Assembly: GCF_000026985.1 (NCBI RefSeq)
Contig: NC_017390.1
Span: forward strand, 3,773,257 to 3,837,256
Reading direction: 5' to 3'
Source: Erwinia pyrifoliae DSM 12163
GTDB taxonomy: Bacteria; Pseudomonadota; Gammaproteobacteria; Enterobacterales; Enterobacteriaceae
DNA length: 64,000 bases
Shown one piece after another: positions 1-8,323 of the stretch. The position numbers were made by a program, and so were the translations under genes. The stretch's first letter is position 1, and every line of letters begins with the position of its first letter. The notes beneath the pieces are model-generated. The model was not told where the DNA came from, did not search any database, and saw nothing but the letters and a program-made list of their open reading frames with translations.

Positions 1-982
1 CCTGATGAGCTGCAGTAATAAATGCGCGGAAATCATCGCGCGTACCAAAACGGCGGGTAGGTGCGTACATGCCCAGAGGCTGATAGCCCCAACTGCCGTC
101 AAAAGGATGCTCATTGACCGGCATCAGTTCCAGATGGGTAAAGCCCATCTCTTTGGCGTACGGCACCAGCTGCTGCGCCAGCTCCTGATAACTGAGCCAG
201 AAATGATTGTCGGTATGCCGCCGCCAGGAGCCGAGATGCACTTCATAGATGGAGATAGGTGCATCGAAACCGTTAGCGCGTTGGCGCTGCGGTGACAGCC
301 TGGTTTTTTCAGGAATACCGCAGATCATGGAAGCGCTTTGCGGGCGCATCTGCGCTTCAAACGCATAGGGATCGGCCTTTAGCCGCAGCTGGCCGTGATT
401 ATCGATAATTTCGAATTTATATAACTGGCCATCACGCGCTGCGGGAATAAACAGCTCCCAGACCCCCATTTCGCGCCGCAGGCGCATCGGGTGGCGGCGT
501 CCATCCCAGTAGTTGAACTCACCGACCACGGAAACACGCTGAGCATTAGGTGCCCATACCGCAAAGCGCGTACCGGCCACACCATCAATCATCGTCCCAT
601 GAGCGCCCAGGGTTTCATAGGGACGCAGATGCGTCCCCTCCGCCAGCAGCCAGCTGTCCATCTCTGGCAGCAGCGGGCCAAAGCGCCAGGCATCATCGAT
701 CAGGTTTTGCTGGCCGTGCCAGGTGACGGCCAGCTGATAACGAAACGGCTTTTTACGCCTGGGTATCACCGCCTGAAAAAAACCACGCGCGTCCAGGCAC
801 TCAAGCTGCACGCATTGATTACCGGTACGGGTATCGATCACCCAGACTTCGCTGGCATCAGGCAACAGGGCGCGCACTTCCAGACCGAGGCGGGTTTGGT
901 GCATCCCCAAAACGGAAAAGGGGTCAGCAAAGTGACCGGAGACAACGGCATTAATCACACGACTATCCACTAGCTCTGACAT
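1..982 (-). CDS. glgB: 1,4-alpha-glucan branching enzyme, N-terminal part (truncated by window edge)
   Basis: Transfers alpha-1,4-glucan segments to alpha-1,6 positions during cytoplasmic glycogen synthesis. I translated it by hand because no stop codon lies inside the window. It opens [18 protein letters not shown], shows the GlgB-type N-terminal carbohydrate-binding modules ([27 protein letters not shown]) and enters the catalytic barrel at [13 protein letters not shown] before the window ends at about residue 327 of the roughly 730 usual for the family. The ATG at 982 is preceded by GGGAAGA. asd lies upstream on the same strand, as in E. coli asd-glgBXCAP. The identification is secure; the C-terminal catalytic half cannot be seen. 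Confidence 0.95.
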   Translation of the reverse strand, partial: MSELVDSRVINAVVSGHFADPFSVLGMHQTRLGLEVRALLPDASEVWVIDTRTGNQCVQLECLDARGFFQAVIPRRKKPFRYQLAVTWHGQQNLIDDAWRFGPLLPEMDSWLLAEGTHLRPYETLGAHGTMIDGVAGTRFAVWAPNAQRVSVVGEFNYWDGRRHPMRLRREMGVWELFIPAARDGQLYKFEIIDNHGQLRLKADPYAFEAQMRPQSASMICGIPEKTRLSPQRQRANGFDAPISIYEVHLGSWRRHTDNHFWLSYQELAQQLVPYAKEMGFTHLELMPVNEHPFDGSWGYQPLGMYAPTRRFGTRDDFRAFITAAHQ

Positions 983-1354
983 GACATTCTTCCCGTGACG
1001 GTCGGCAGGCAACGGGCGATGCCCGATAGCGGGGAATCGCCAATGCGCTGTTATTTATTAAGCCTTAAACACGCTGACAGGGCGGGTAAACCTCCGTGAG
1101 AAAAACCGCCGCAGCGCGCGACAAACTAGCGTTACAAAAAAATAACATTCGGGACGATGGCTTTTTAAGCATAGCCCTACGGATAGCAATATTCAGGCTA
1201 AAATGAGACAAATATCTCTCTTTCAGATTAAGGCGATCGAAGCAGAGGCTACGGCAGATGAAATAGCCGGTTTTCCCTGTGGCTGAAACGAAAATGGCGC
1301 GTTGACATGGCGTGATGGCAGGAAGTGAAAGCAGGAATAACGTATCTATACCAG
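983..1354. other. asd-glgB intergenic region without a gene
   Basis: About 370 bases separate the glgB start from the asd terminator. The ORFs here have no recognisable protein features. In E. coli the glg promoters lie upstream of glgB, and this gap is long enough to hold them. I saw no clear promoter or operator. Confidence 0.5.
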
Positions 1355-1359
1355 GAAAA

Positions 1360-1382
1360 TTCCCCCGCACGATGCAGGGGAA
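1360..1382 (-). terminator. Probable intrinsic terminator of asd
   Basis: Read on the minus strand just after the asd stop, TTCCCC pairs with GGGGAA and an inner GCA pairs with TGC around a 3-base loop. The stem is about 10 bp and is followed by a short ATTTT run. The T-tract is weak, so termination may be partial and allow read-through to glgB. Confidence 0.55.
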
Positions 1383-1394
1383 CAGATAGCAGGA

Positions 1395-2504
1395 TTAATC
1401 CACCAGCAGGCGCAGCATGCGGCGCAGCGGCTCGGCGGCACCCCATAGCAGCTGGTCACCCACGGTGAAGGCCGAGAGATATTCCGGCCCCATATTCAGT
1501 TTACGCAAACGGCCAACCGGCGTATTCAGCGTGCCGGTTACCGCCGCTGGCGTCAGCTCACGCAGGGTGATGTCACGATCGTTTGGCACCACTTTTACCC
1601 ACGGGTTATGATCGCCCAGCAGCCGTTCGATTTCCGCCAGCGGCAGATCTTTTTTCAGCTTCAGGGTAAATGCCTGGCTGTGGCAGCGTAACGCACCCAC
1701 GCGTACGCATAAACCATCAACCGGGATAGCGTGGCTGGTGCGCAAAATTTTGTTGGTTTCGGCCTGGCCCTTCCACTCTTCGCGCGTCTGGCCGTTGTCC
1801 AGCTGTTTGTCAATCCACGGGATCAGGCTGCCCGCCAGCGGCACGCCAAAATTGTCGGTTGGCAATACGCCGCTGCGGCCCATCTCGGTCACTTTGCGCT
1901 CGATATCGAGGATGGCAGAAGCCGGATTTTGCAGCTCTTTTGCCACATTGTCATGCAGCATCCCCATCTGGGTCAGCAGTTCGCGCATATGACGCGCCCC
2001 GCCCCCGGACGCCGCCTGATAGGTGGCAACAGAGACCCACTCCACCAGGTTATTGGCAAACAGGCCGCCCAGAGACATCAGCATCAGGCTGACGGTGCAG
2101 TTACCGCCAACAAAGGTTTTGATCCCGCGTTCCAGGCCATCGCGGATCACCTGGTGGTTAACCGGGTCGAGGATAATAATCGCGTCGTCTGCCATGCGCA
2201 GAGTGGACGCGGCATCAATCCAGTAACCCTGCCAGCCCGCAGCCCGCAGCTCAGGATAGATGTCGCTGGTGTAATCGCCGCCCTGACAGGTGATAATGAT
2301 ATCCAGCGCTTTCAGCGCTTCAATATCGCTGGCATCCTGCAAAATACCTGCTGACTGCCCGCCAAACGCGGGTGCCGCCTGGCCATGCTGGGAGGTGGAG
2401 AAAAACACCGGGCGAATCACATCAAAATCACGTTCTTCGCTCATGCGCTGCATCAGTACGGAACCCACCATGCCGCGCCAGCCAATCAATCCTACTGTTT
2501 TCAT
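1395..2504 (-). CDS. asd: Aspartate-semialdehyde dehydrogenase
   Basis: Reduces aspartyl-4-phosphate to aspartate-4-semialdehyde with NADPH, the branch step toward lysine, diaminopimelate, threonine and methionine; cytosolic. The protein has 369 residues, close to the 367 of E. coli Asd. It has the N-terminal NADP site [11 protein letters not shown], the catalytic cysteine at about 136 in GGNCTVSLM and a conserved His in the [10 protein letters not shown] segment. It is transcribed toward glgB, as in E. coli. A possible promoter (TTGCCA, 16 bp, TAAGGT) lies about 90 bases upstream, but I saw no riboswitch. Nothing looks damaged. Confidence 0.97.
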   Translation of the reverse strand: MKTVGLIGWRGMVGSVLMQRMSEERDFDVIRPVFFSTSQHGQAAPAFGGQSAGILQDASDIEALKALDIIITCQGGDYTSDIYPELRAAGWQGYWIDAASTLRMADDAIIILDPVNHQVIRDGLERGIKTFVGGNCTVSLMLMSLGGLFANNLVEWVSVATYQAASGGGARHMRELLTQMGMLHDNVAKELQNPASAILDIERKVTEMGRSGVLPTDNFGVPLAGSLIPWIDKQLDNGQTREEWKGQAETNKILRTSHAIPVDGLCVRVGALRCHSQAFTLKLKKDLPLAEIERLLGDHNPWVKVVPNDRDITLRELTPAAVTGTLNTPVGRLRKLNMGPEYLSAFTVGDQLLWGAAEPLRRMLRLLVD

Positions 2505-2635
2505 GTTAAACCTGCTTCAGGCGGCCTGAACTGCCAGTCACGCCTGACCTGTTAGAGTTAAAAATCAGGCTTAAACCTTACAAGTTGCAGAAAAAGTGGC
2601 AAGTGAATTAAATCGATAAGCCCGTTTTTTTTAGC

Positions 2636-2680
2636 AGCGCTGCTTATAATCGGCGATACGCTGCCTGATAAAGCAGCGCT
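2636..2680. repeat. Perfect 10-bp inverted repeat downstream of gntU
   Basis: AGCGCTGCTT (2636-2645) and AAGCAGCGCT (2671-2680) are exact reverse complements around a 25-base spacer, between the gntU stop and the asd promoter region. On the gntU strand it is followed by A residues rather than T residues, so it is not a standard intrinsic terminator. It could stabilise the 3' end of the gnt transcript. Confidence 0.5.
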
Positions 2681-2689
2681 CGCCAGACT

Positions 2690-4030
2690 TTATGACAGCA
2701 GTTCGAAAGCGATCATGCCAATGATTGCCCCCACGGTGCCGAGAAGGGTTTCCATCAGCGTCCAGGTTTTCAGCGTCTGCCCTTCGCTAGCGCCGGTGAA
2801 GCGGCCAAACAGCCAGAAACCTGCGTCATTGACGTGGCTGAAGATAACAGAACCCCCGGCAATGCAGATTGACAGGGCGGCCATCTGCGCACCAGAATAG
2901 TGCAGCGGCTCAATCACCGGCATAATCAGACCCACTGCGGTCAGACAGGCCACGGTGGCCGAACCCTGGATGATACGCACCGCTCCCGCCAGCACAAAGC
3001 ACGCCAGCGCCACCGGTAAACCGGCCCCGGTCAGCGCATTGCCCAGCGCCGGGCCAACGCCCGAATCCACCAGCACCTGCTTAAATACGCCGCCAGCACC
3101 GATAACCAGCAGAATAATGCCCGCCGGCTGCAGCGCCGCGCCGCAAATCTGCATCACGCGCTCTTTGCCCATGCCCTGACGGTAAGCAAGGCCATAAATG
3201 GCCACCAGACAGGCCAGCAGAATGGCGGTAAACGGATGGCCAATAAACTCCAGCCACTGGTACAGGCTGCTGCCCGGCGTGGTGAAACGCGCGCCGATGG
3301 TTTTTAGTCCCACCAGAATCAGCGGAAACAGGATCAGCGACAGGCTGAAGCCAAACGACGGCAGCTTGCTTTCATCAAACTCCGGGTGGCTTCCTTCTGC
3401 AGGCAGGCCAAACTGGACGTGCTGGCTAATAAAGCGGCCAAACAGCGGCCCGGCAATCAGCATCCCCGGAATAGCGGCACACAGCCCCAGCAGGATCATC
3501 CAGCCAAAGTCGGCATGCATCTGCGACGCCAGCAGCATCGGTGCCGGGCCGGGCAGCAGGAACGCAGCGGCGGCGGCAACCCCGGCAAACAGCGGGATAA
3601 CCAGCTTCACCAGGTTATCGCCGGTGCGGCGCGCCACGGCGAAAGCAATACTGATCAACAGCACCACAGCCACCTCAAAAAACAGCGGCAGGGCGCAAAT
3701 CAACCCGGCAATCCCCATCGCATAATGAGCGCGACTTTCACCAAAGGTTTTCAGCATGCGGATAGCGATTTGATCGACCGCGCCGGTTTCATGCAGGATT
3801 TTGCCGAACATCGCCCCAAGCGCGACGACGATAGCCAGAAAACCGAGGGTGCCACCCATGCCTTTTTGCATGGTTTCGGCGATTTTATCCAGCGGCATAC
3901 CGGAAAACAGCCCGGCACCGATGGACACTAACATCAGCGCCACGAAAGCGTGCATACGCGCCTTCATCACCAAAAACAGCAGCAGCAGCACCGAACCCGC
4001 TGCGGTTAATACCAGCGTTGCCGTACTCAT
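2690..4030 (-). CDS. gntU: Gluconate permease, GntU type
   Basis: Low-affinity gluconate/H+ symporter of the GntP family in the inner membrane. The 446-residue length matches E. coli GntU, and long stretches such as KARMHAFVALMLVSIGAG and LVIPLFAGVAAAAAFLLPGP are typical of it. The sequence is hydrophobic throughout, with about 12-14 membrane segments. The ATG overlaps the gntK stop (ATGA), so the two are translationally coupled and share the GntR-controlled promoter upstream of gntK. Intact. Confidence 0.96.
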   Translation of the reverse strand: MSTATLVLTAAGSVLLLLFLVMKARMHAFVALMLVSIGAGLFSGMPLDKIAETMQKGMGGTLGFLAIVVALGAMFGKILHETGAVDQIAIRMLKTFGESRAHYAMGIAGLICALPLFFEVAVVLLISIAFAVARRTGDNLVKLVIPLFAGVAAAAAFLLPGPAPMLLASQMHADFGWMILLGLCAAIPGMLIAGPLFGRFISQHVQFGLPAEGSHPEFDESKLPSFGFSLSLILFPLILVGLKTIGARFTTPGSSLYQWLEFIGHPFTAILLACLVAIYGLAYRQGMGKERVMQICGAALQPAGIILLVIGAGGVFKQVLVDSGVGPALGNALTGAGLPVALACFVLAGAVRIIQGSATVACLTAVGLIMPVIEPLHYSGAQMAALSICIAGGSVIFSHVNDAGFWLFGRFTGASEGQTLKTWTLMETLLGTVGAIIGMIAFELLS

Positions 4031-4575
4031 GGCGCTGTGCTTATTTGTGTGATGGCTGCGTCAATGGTTTTCAGGGTTGTGGCAACAACCGCATCCAGCG
4101 GCTGATGAATATCGACCACCCGCACATCGTTTTCATCGTCACCCGGCTGCTCCAGCGTGGCAAACTGCGTGACCAGCATCTGGGGTTTGAAGAAATGCCC
4201 TTTGCGCGCACGCAGTCGCGATTCGATCGTATCGGCGTCTCCTTTCAGATAAACGAAGGAGAGGTTCGGATTACCCTTGCGCAGAATATCGCGATAGCTC
4301 TTTTTCAGTGCCGAACAGACTATCAGTGAGATTGCGTTTGTGCGCTGCATGGCAAATGCCGCATCGTTGATCGCCTGCAACCACGGGCGACGGTCGTCGT
4401 CATCGAGCGGGTGGCCAGCGGACATTTTTTCGATGTTGACGCGTGGATGCAGGAAGTCACCGTCGAGAAAGGCGGCCTTCAGCCGGTAAGCCACCGCGTT
4501 GGCAACGGCGGATTTGCCGCTACCGGAAACGCCCATCAGCACAAACACATGATTGGACGGAGAAAATGTCGTCAT
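4027..4575 (-). CDS. gntK: Gluconate kinase
   Basis: Phosphorylates gluconate to 6-phosphogluconate, feeding the Entner-Doudoroff and pentose phosphate pathways. I chose the ATG at 4575 because it gives 182 residues, in line with the family, and has GGAG nine bases upstream; a longer reading to 4659 would run through the GntR operator. The Walker A loop GVSGSGKSA is at residues 15-23. DGDFLHP and the CSALKKSYRD segment are family hallmarks. First gene of gntKU; its stop overlaps the gntU start. Confidence 0.96.
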   Translation of the reverse strand: MTTFSPSNHVFVLMGVSGSGKSAVANAVAYRLKAAFLDGDFLHPRVNIEKMSAGHPLDDDDRRPWLQAINDAAFAMQRTNAISLIVCSALKKSYRDILRKGNPNLSFVYLKGDADTIESRLRARKGHFFKPQMLVTQFATLEQPGDDENDVRVVDIHQPLDAVVATTLKTIDAAITQISTAP

Positions 4576-4617
4576 TATTGTTGCTCCGGCAGAAATGAGC
4601 AGCCATGTCAGCCGCAT

Positions 4618-4659
4618 TGTTATCGGTAACATTGTTAGGGCGTGAAGGGGTGATGGCAA
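4618..4659 (-). promoter_or_regulatory. gntKU promoter with GntR operator
   Basis: TGTTATCGGTAACA (4618-4631) is a near-perfect palindrome matching the known E. coli GntR operator core, TGTTACCGATAACA on the other strand. On the minus strand it lies just after a plausible -35/-10 pair, TTGCCA (4659-4654), 16 bp, TAACAA (4637-4632). Binding would block transcription start, consistent with gluconate-relieved repression of gntKU. Confidence 0.85.
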
Positions 4660-4811
4660 CAGCCTTATTGGAAAAAACTGGTAAATGTGAGGGTTGTCAA
4701 AAAAAACGCAGAATCAGACTAAGAGAGGCACAAAGAGGTAAGGCGCACGCGCAGCACGGTTATTTCACCACGCGCTCCGCCCCGCAGCCCCACGGCCGGG
4801 CTGCGCCTTGA

Positions 4812-5807
4812 TCAGATACTTTCGCCGGGCGAAATGGTAAATCCGACATCCACCGGTTGATGAGTGACGTGCTCCCCACGGATGCGTGCCAACAACAGCC
4901 GGGCCGCCTGACAGCCAATACGTTCACGCGGCGTTTGCACCGTGGCCAGCCGTGGCGTCACCACCTGAGCAATATCATGGCCGTGAAATCCGGCGATGGC
5001 CATCTGCTGCGGCACGCGCAGCCCCTGGCGCTGGCATTCAAACATCGCGCCTACCGCCAGATCGTCATTGGTGCAAAAAAGGCTGTCGGTTTGCGGATAG
5101 CGCTTCTGCGCTTCACATAACAGCATCGCCCCTGCGGAAAACGACGACGCCGCTTCCATCATCACGCTCTTTGGCTCCAGCCCGGCATCCAGCATAGCGA
5201 GGCGATAGCCCTGCTCTTTTTGCAAGGTACGTTCATCAAGGCGCGCTCCCAGGTACACCGTGTGCCGATGGCCTTTTTGCAGGATGGCCTGGGTCATCTG
5301 CCGCGCCGCCTCTACGTTATCGATCCCCACCGCCATATCAAGACAGGGTGAGATACAGTCCATCGTCTCTACCACCGGAATGCCGGCGGTTTCGATCATG
5401 CGCAGACTGGCTGCGGTGTGGTTACGTTCGGTGAGGATCAGCCCGTCAATATTCCATGCCAGTAACGATCGCAGCTGTAACTCTTCTTTTTCAGCGCTGT
5501 AGCCAAAATGACCCAGCAGCGTCTGGTAGCCTGCGGCGTCGGTTACGGCTTCAATACCGCGCAGCACGTCGGCAAACACCTGGTTGGTCAGAGAGGGCAG
5601 CAGCACGCCAATAGCCCGGCTGGTGGCGTTGGAGAGCATATCCGGGGCGCGATTGGGAATATAACCCAGTGCATCCAGCGCGGCGGCGATCTTGCTCTGC
5701 AACGCGGCAGAGACCCGTTCAGGATTACGCAGATAACGGCTAACGGTCATTTTTGTGATGCCGACGCGATCGGCAACATCCTGTAATCCTGGTCTTTTTT
5801 TCTTCAT
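4812..5807 (-). CDS. gntR: Gluconate operon repressor, LacI family
   Basis: DNA-binding repressor that releases its operators when gluconate binds. The 331-residue length equals E. coli GntR when translation starts at the ATG at 5807 (MKKKRPGLQDVADRVG). The LacI-type helix-turn-helix is at residues 6-27 (LQDVADRVGITKMTVSRYL) with the hinge helix near 50-60, followed by the periplasmic-binding-like sugar domain (IGVLLPSLTNQVF; CTNDDLAVGAMFECQ). A 24-residue upstream extension is possible in frame but not conserved. Its presumed target lies upstream of gntK, about 150 bases away. Confidence 0.96.
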   Translation of the reverse strand: MKKKRPGLQDVADRVGITKMTVSRYLRNPERVSAALQSKIAAALDALGYIPNRAPDMLSNATSRAIGVLLPSLTNQVFADVLRGIEAVTDAAGYQTLLGHFGYSAEKEELQLRSLLAWNIDGLILTERNHTAASLRMIETAGIPVVETMDCISPCLDMAVGIDNVEAARQMTQAILQKGHRHTVYLGARLDERTLQKEQGYRLAMLDAGLEPKSVMMEAASSFSAGAMLLCEAQKRYPQTDSLFCTNDDLAVGAMFECQRQGLRVPQQMAIAGFHGHDIAQVVTPRLATVQTPRERIGCQAARLLLARIRGEHVTHQPVDVGFTISPGESI

Positions 5808-5962
5808 TTTCTTCAGCTGGCAGGAATGTGTTAAGCGGAGTGTAACAAAAAGCGGGGAGTTGACGTTAACCTGAAGCAAACCCGTGAATCAATCTCACAG
5901 ATCTGCTTTTCTGACGCCGGGCTGGCAGTACGGCCACCCGTCGGCCAGGCGGCGCAAACAGC

Positions 5963-5989
5963 AAAAAAGGGGTGCGGCTTAGCGCACCC
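5963..5989 (-). terminator. Intrinsic terminator after yhhW
   Basis: On the minus strand GGGTGCG-CTAAGC-CGCACCC forms a 7-bp GC-rich stem with a 6-base loop, followed by CTTTTTT. It sits 19 bases after the yhhW stop and upstream of gntR, so it separates the two same-strand units. Confidence 0.85.
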
Positions 5990-6007
5990 GATAAGAAATG
6001 ACGGTAT

Positions 6008-6703
6008 TTACACTGCTGGCAGATCAAACACCAGGATCTCGGCAGCGCTGCCGGCGGTTATCGCCAGCGATTGCTCATCCCAGATTGCCAGGGCATCGCT
6101 GGTACTTGCCTGCTCTCCGTTGACGGTCACTTCACCTTTCACCACCTGGATCCAGATGCGGCGACCGTCAGCAACATCAATACTGCCCTGCTCGCCCGCC
6201 TGCAACGCCCAGCGCGACAGCGTCATATCCTGGTACACCTTTAGCGATCCCTCACGCGCATCCGGCGAGAGCACCAGCTGGCGACCCTGAGCATCATCAA
6301 AACGGCGCTGCTCATAACGCGGCTCAATCCCGCTACGTTCCGGGATAATCCAAATCTGATACAGATGCAGCGCCACGGTTTTGCTGGCGTTGTACTCCGA
6401 GTGACGCACGCCGCTACCAGCGCTCATAATCTGAAACTCGCCTGCCGGGATCTGCTCTTTATTCCCCATACTGTCCTGATGCTCAACGGTACCGGACAGC
6501 ACATAGGTGAGGATTTCCATGTCCTTATGCGGATGCGTACCAAATCCCTGCCCGGCGTCGATCACATCTTCGTTAATCACCCGCAGCGCCGAAAAGCCCA
6601 TAAACCTGGCATCGTGGTAATCCGCGAAGGAGAAGGTGTGATAGCTGTCCAGCCAGCCATGATTAGCATGCCCGCGATCTTGTGCTTTGCGTAGGTAAAT
6701 CAT
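6008..6703 (-). CDS. yhhW: Pirin-like quercetin 2,3-dioxygenase YhhW
   Basis: Bicupin protein of the pirin family; E. coli YhhW has quercetinase activity in vitro, but its physiological substrate is unknown. It has 231 residues, the same as E. coli. The metal ligands expected from the YhhW structure are all present: His57 and His59 (THPHKD), His101 and Glu103 (RHSEYN). The start MIYLRKAQ follows GGAGAA. It ends at a strong terminator and lies next to RyhB, as its E. coli counterpart lies near ryhB. Intact. Confidence 0.95.
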   Translation of the reverse strand: MIYLRKAQDRGHANHGWLDSYHTFSFADYHDARFMGFSALRVINEDVIDAGQGFGTHPHKDMEILTYVLSGTVEHQDSMGNKEQIPAGEFQIMSAGSGVRHSEYNASKTVALHLYQIWIIPERSGIEPRYEQRRFDDAQGRQLVLSPDAREGSLKVYQDMTLSRWALQAGEQGSIDVADGRRIWIQVVKGEVTVNGEQASTSDALAIWDEQSLAITAGSAAEILVFDLPAV

Positions 6704-6851
6704 ATTCCGTTCTCCTCAAGGTTTTCACCCAGTCTGAACCTGGAGAACCTGTGATGATAGCGGAGAAAATTGTCTTCTCTGTTCAAATTATTCGACGTAG
6801 CTGGCGGCAGGACATCAGCAGGTTTGATACGGCGGGGAGCGGCCAAATGGC

Positions 6852-6949
6852 AAAAAAAAGCCAGCACCCGTGCTGGCTAAAATTATTGGAAGCAATGTGA
6901 GCAATGTCGTGCTTTTTCAGCTGGCACCGTGAGCCGTGCTGAAAAAGCA
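6852..6949 (-). ncRNA. ryhB: RyhB iron-responsive small RNA
   Basis: Hfq-dependent antisense RNA that down-regulates mRNAs of iron-using proteins when iron is scarce. On the minus strand the conserved core GCACGACATTGCTCACATTG (6912 to 6893) and TGCTTCC match E. coli RyhB, followed by a linker and the terminator AGCCAGCA-CGGG-TGCTGGCT with eight T residues. The position beside yhhY agrees with E. coli. The 5' part differs from E. coli: it folds into a perfect 12-bp hairpin (6939-6950 with 6910-6921). The 5' end near 6949 is inferred from the promoter. Confidence 0.93.
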
Positions 6950-6953
6950 TAGC

Positions 6954-6984
6954 AATAATAATCATTATCATTCGTATTTGTAAA
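6954..6984 (-). promoter_or_regulatory. ryhB promoter with Fur box
   Basis: Minus-strand TTTACA (6984-6979), 18 bp, TATTAT (6960-6955) forms a good sigma-70 promoter. AATGATAATGATTATTATT (6972-6954) lies over the spacer and the -10 and matches the repeating NAT(A/T)AT pattern of Fur boxes. Iron-bound Fur would block RNA polymerase, so RyhB is made only under iron limitation. Confidence 0.88.
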
Positions 6985-7069
6985 GTCGTTTTATGATTAA
7001 TTTTTTTCTTGCTTAGATGTGGAAAAACCCTGATTTTAAAGAGGATTTCAATAAACGAGGAGTAGCGAG

Positions 7070-7555
7070 ATGAGTGAGATCGTGATTCGACATGTGGTTG
7101 CCGAAGATGCCGGTGCGCTGCTTTAGCTATACAGCCAGCCGGACACCATGGCCGATACGCTACAGCTCCCTCACTCTTCGCTCAAAATGTGGCAGGAACG
7201 TATCAGTTCTGTCGCAGAAGGCGTGCAGATGCTTGTCGCCTGTATTGACGTGGGTCAGATCACGCTGATAGTAAACAGCCGGGCGCGCCGCCGCCATACG
7301 GCCAGTTTCGGCCTCGGCGTTGATAGCAATCATCGCGGTAAAGGCGTGGCAAAAGCCATGATGTGCGCCATTCTCGACCTGTGTGATAACTGGCTGGGGG
7401 TTGAGCGCGTTGAGCTGACGGTATTTGCCGATAATCAGGCGGCAATCGGGCTGTACGAGCATTTCGGTTTTGAAACCGAAGGCCGCGCCCGGCGTTTTGC
7501 GTTGCGCAACGGCCAGCAGGTCGATGCGCTGTATATGGCGCGTTTCCGCCAATGA
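7070..7555 (+). pseudogene. yhhY: GNAT acetyltransferase yhhY with early amber stop
   Basis: In E. coli, YhhY is a 162-residue GNAT-family N-acetyltransferase. The reading frame starts at the ATG at 7070 after CGAGGAG (MSEIVIRHVV, matching E. coli MSEIVIRHAE) but hits TAG at 7124-7126. The same frame then continues uninterrupted with acetyl-CoA-site features (GVDSNHRGKGVAKAMM; YEHFGFETEG). Restart at the ATG at 7148 would give 135 residues without the first strand, and there is no obvious ribosome binding site there. About three residues are also missing near the VACID segment. Probably inactive. Confidence 0.85.
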
Positions 7556-7563
7556 TGGTCATA

Positions 7564-7588
7564 GCGGGGAGGAATTTATCCTCCCCGC
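7564..7588. terminator. Hairpin between convergent yhhY and ggt remnants
   Basis: GCGGGGAGGA (7564-7573) and TCCTCCCCGC (7579-7588) are exact complements around a 5-base loop, between two converging genes. No T-run follows on either strand, so it may be a processed or weak bidirectional terminator. Confidence 0.5.
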
Positions 7589-7617
7589 CACCGCTAATCG
7601 ATAAAAGACCTGTCGAT

Positions 7618-7989
7618 TTAATATCCTGCGGTTAAATCATCAATGCTGCGCGGATCGGACGCACCATAACGCATACCGTCCGGTGCCAGCATAATGCTCT
7701 GGCTGCTGCCCATCGTCGACATCACCTTCACATTCTGACCCTTTTCCGTCAGCAGTTTCAGCGTATCCGGGCTAAAGCCCTTTTCTACCCGCAGCTGGTC
7801 CGGCAGCCACTGGTGGTGGAAACGCGGCGCGTTGGTGGCTTCAGCTACGTTCATACCAAAGTCGATGCTGTTAACCACCAGCTGCAACACGGTGGTGATA
7901 ATACGGCTCCCGCCAGGGCTGCCGGTCACCAGCCAGGTCTTGCCGTCTTTGACCACAATGGTCGGCGACATCGAGGAGAGCGGGCGTTT
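7618..7989 (-). pseudogene. ggt: ggt pseudogene, C-terminal fragment
   Basis: Encodes the last ~124 residues of the small subunit of periplasmic gamma-glutamyltransferase, from KRPLSSMSPTIVV to SDPRSIDDLTAGY, in one frame. These residues include the PLSSMSPT substrate loop and the GSPGGSRIITTVLQ segment, and they match E. coli Ggt closely. Upstream of codon KRP (position 7989) the similarity stops at the edge of a 1.9-kb insert. The N-terminal part resumes at 9865. Without that part it cannot form an enzyme. Confidence 0.92.
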
Positions 7990-8040
7990 ATACGGCTGTC
8001 GCCTCCATGCGCCAGGCGCATAAAACACCTTACGGACTGT

Positions 8041-8056
8041 ATTTATAGCTATAAAT
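8041..8056. promoter_or_regulatory. 16-bp perfect palindrome upstream of DinJ-like gene
   Basis: ATTTATAGCTATAAAT is an exact palindrome ending 35 bases before the antitoxin-like ATG at 8092. Ribbon-helix-helix antitoxins of the RelB/DinJ family bind short palindromes at their own promoters, so this is a candidate autoregulatory operator. The role is inferred from symmetry and position only. Confidence 0.5.
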
Positions 8057-8091
8057 TAGCGAAAATAAGAAAAAAAATGAGAGCGGTGTTT

Positions 8092-8319
8092 ATGATTGAT
8101 ACTGTGGTAAGCGCGAGGGTATCGCCAGCTTTAAAAGCTGCCGCGATGGTCAATGCGAAAGCGCCTGGCCTGGATTTATCGACCGTTATTCGTATGGTCG
8201 TGAACCGTTTAGCTGTAAATGCGGAGCTGCCAAAGGATTTGCTTCAGCCTAACCAGCAAACCTTAGAAGCTATCCGAAACTTAGAAAACGGTGTCGATAT
8301 TTTCAAAGGAAACTTATAA
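8092..8319 (+). CDS. RelB/DinJ-family antitoxin-like protein
   Basis: A 75-residue protein aligned by eye with E. coli DinJ along its length: SARVSPALKAAA (RHH strand and first helix), LDLSTVIRMVVNRLA (second helix), then the C-terminal PNQQTLEAIRNLENGVDIFK, closely like DinJ PNQLTIQSIKNSEAGIDVHK. I chose the ATG at 8092 over 8077 because it fits the DinJ N terminus. In known systems such a protein neutralises a RelE/YafQ RNase and represses its operon. Here no RelE-type gene follows; the next gene, 4 bases downstream, is unrelated to RelE. It lies inside the ggt insert. Confidence 0.82.
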   Translation: MIDTVVSARVSPALKAAAMVNAKAPGLDLSTVIRMVVNRLAVNAELPKDLLQPNQQTLEAIRNLENGVDIFKGNL

Positions 8320-8323
8320 CCAC

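Noticed and set aside
1065..1370. 101-residue ORF between glgB and asd
   Set aside because: Composition looks random; it overlaps the asd terminator and has no homologue I know.
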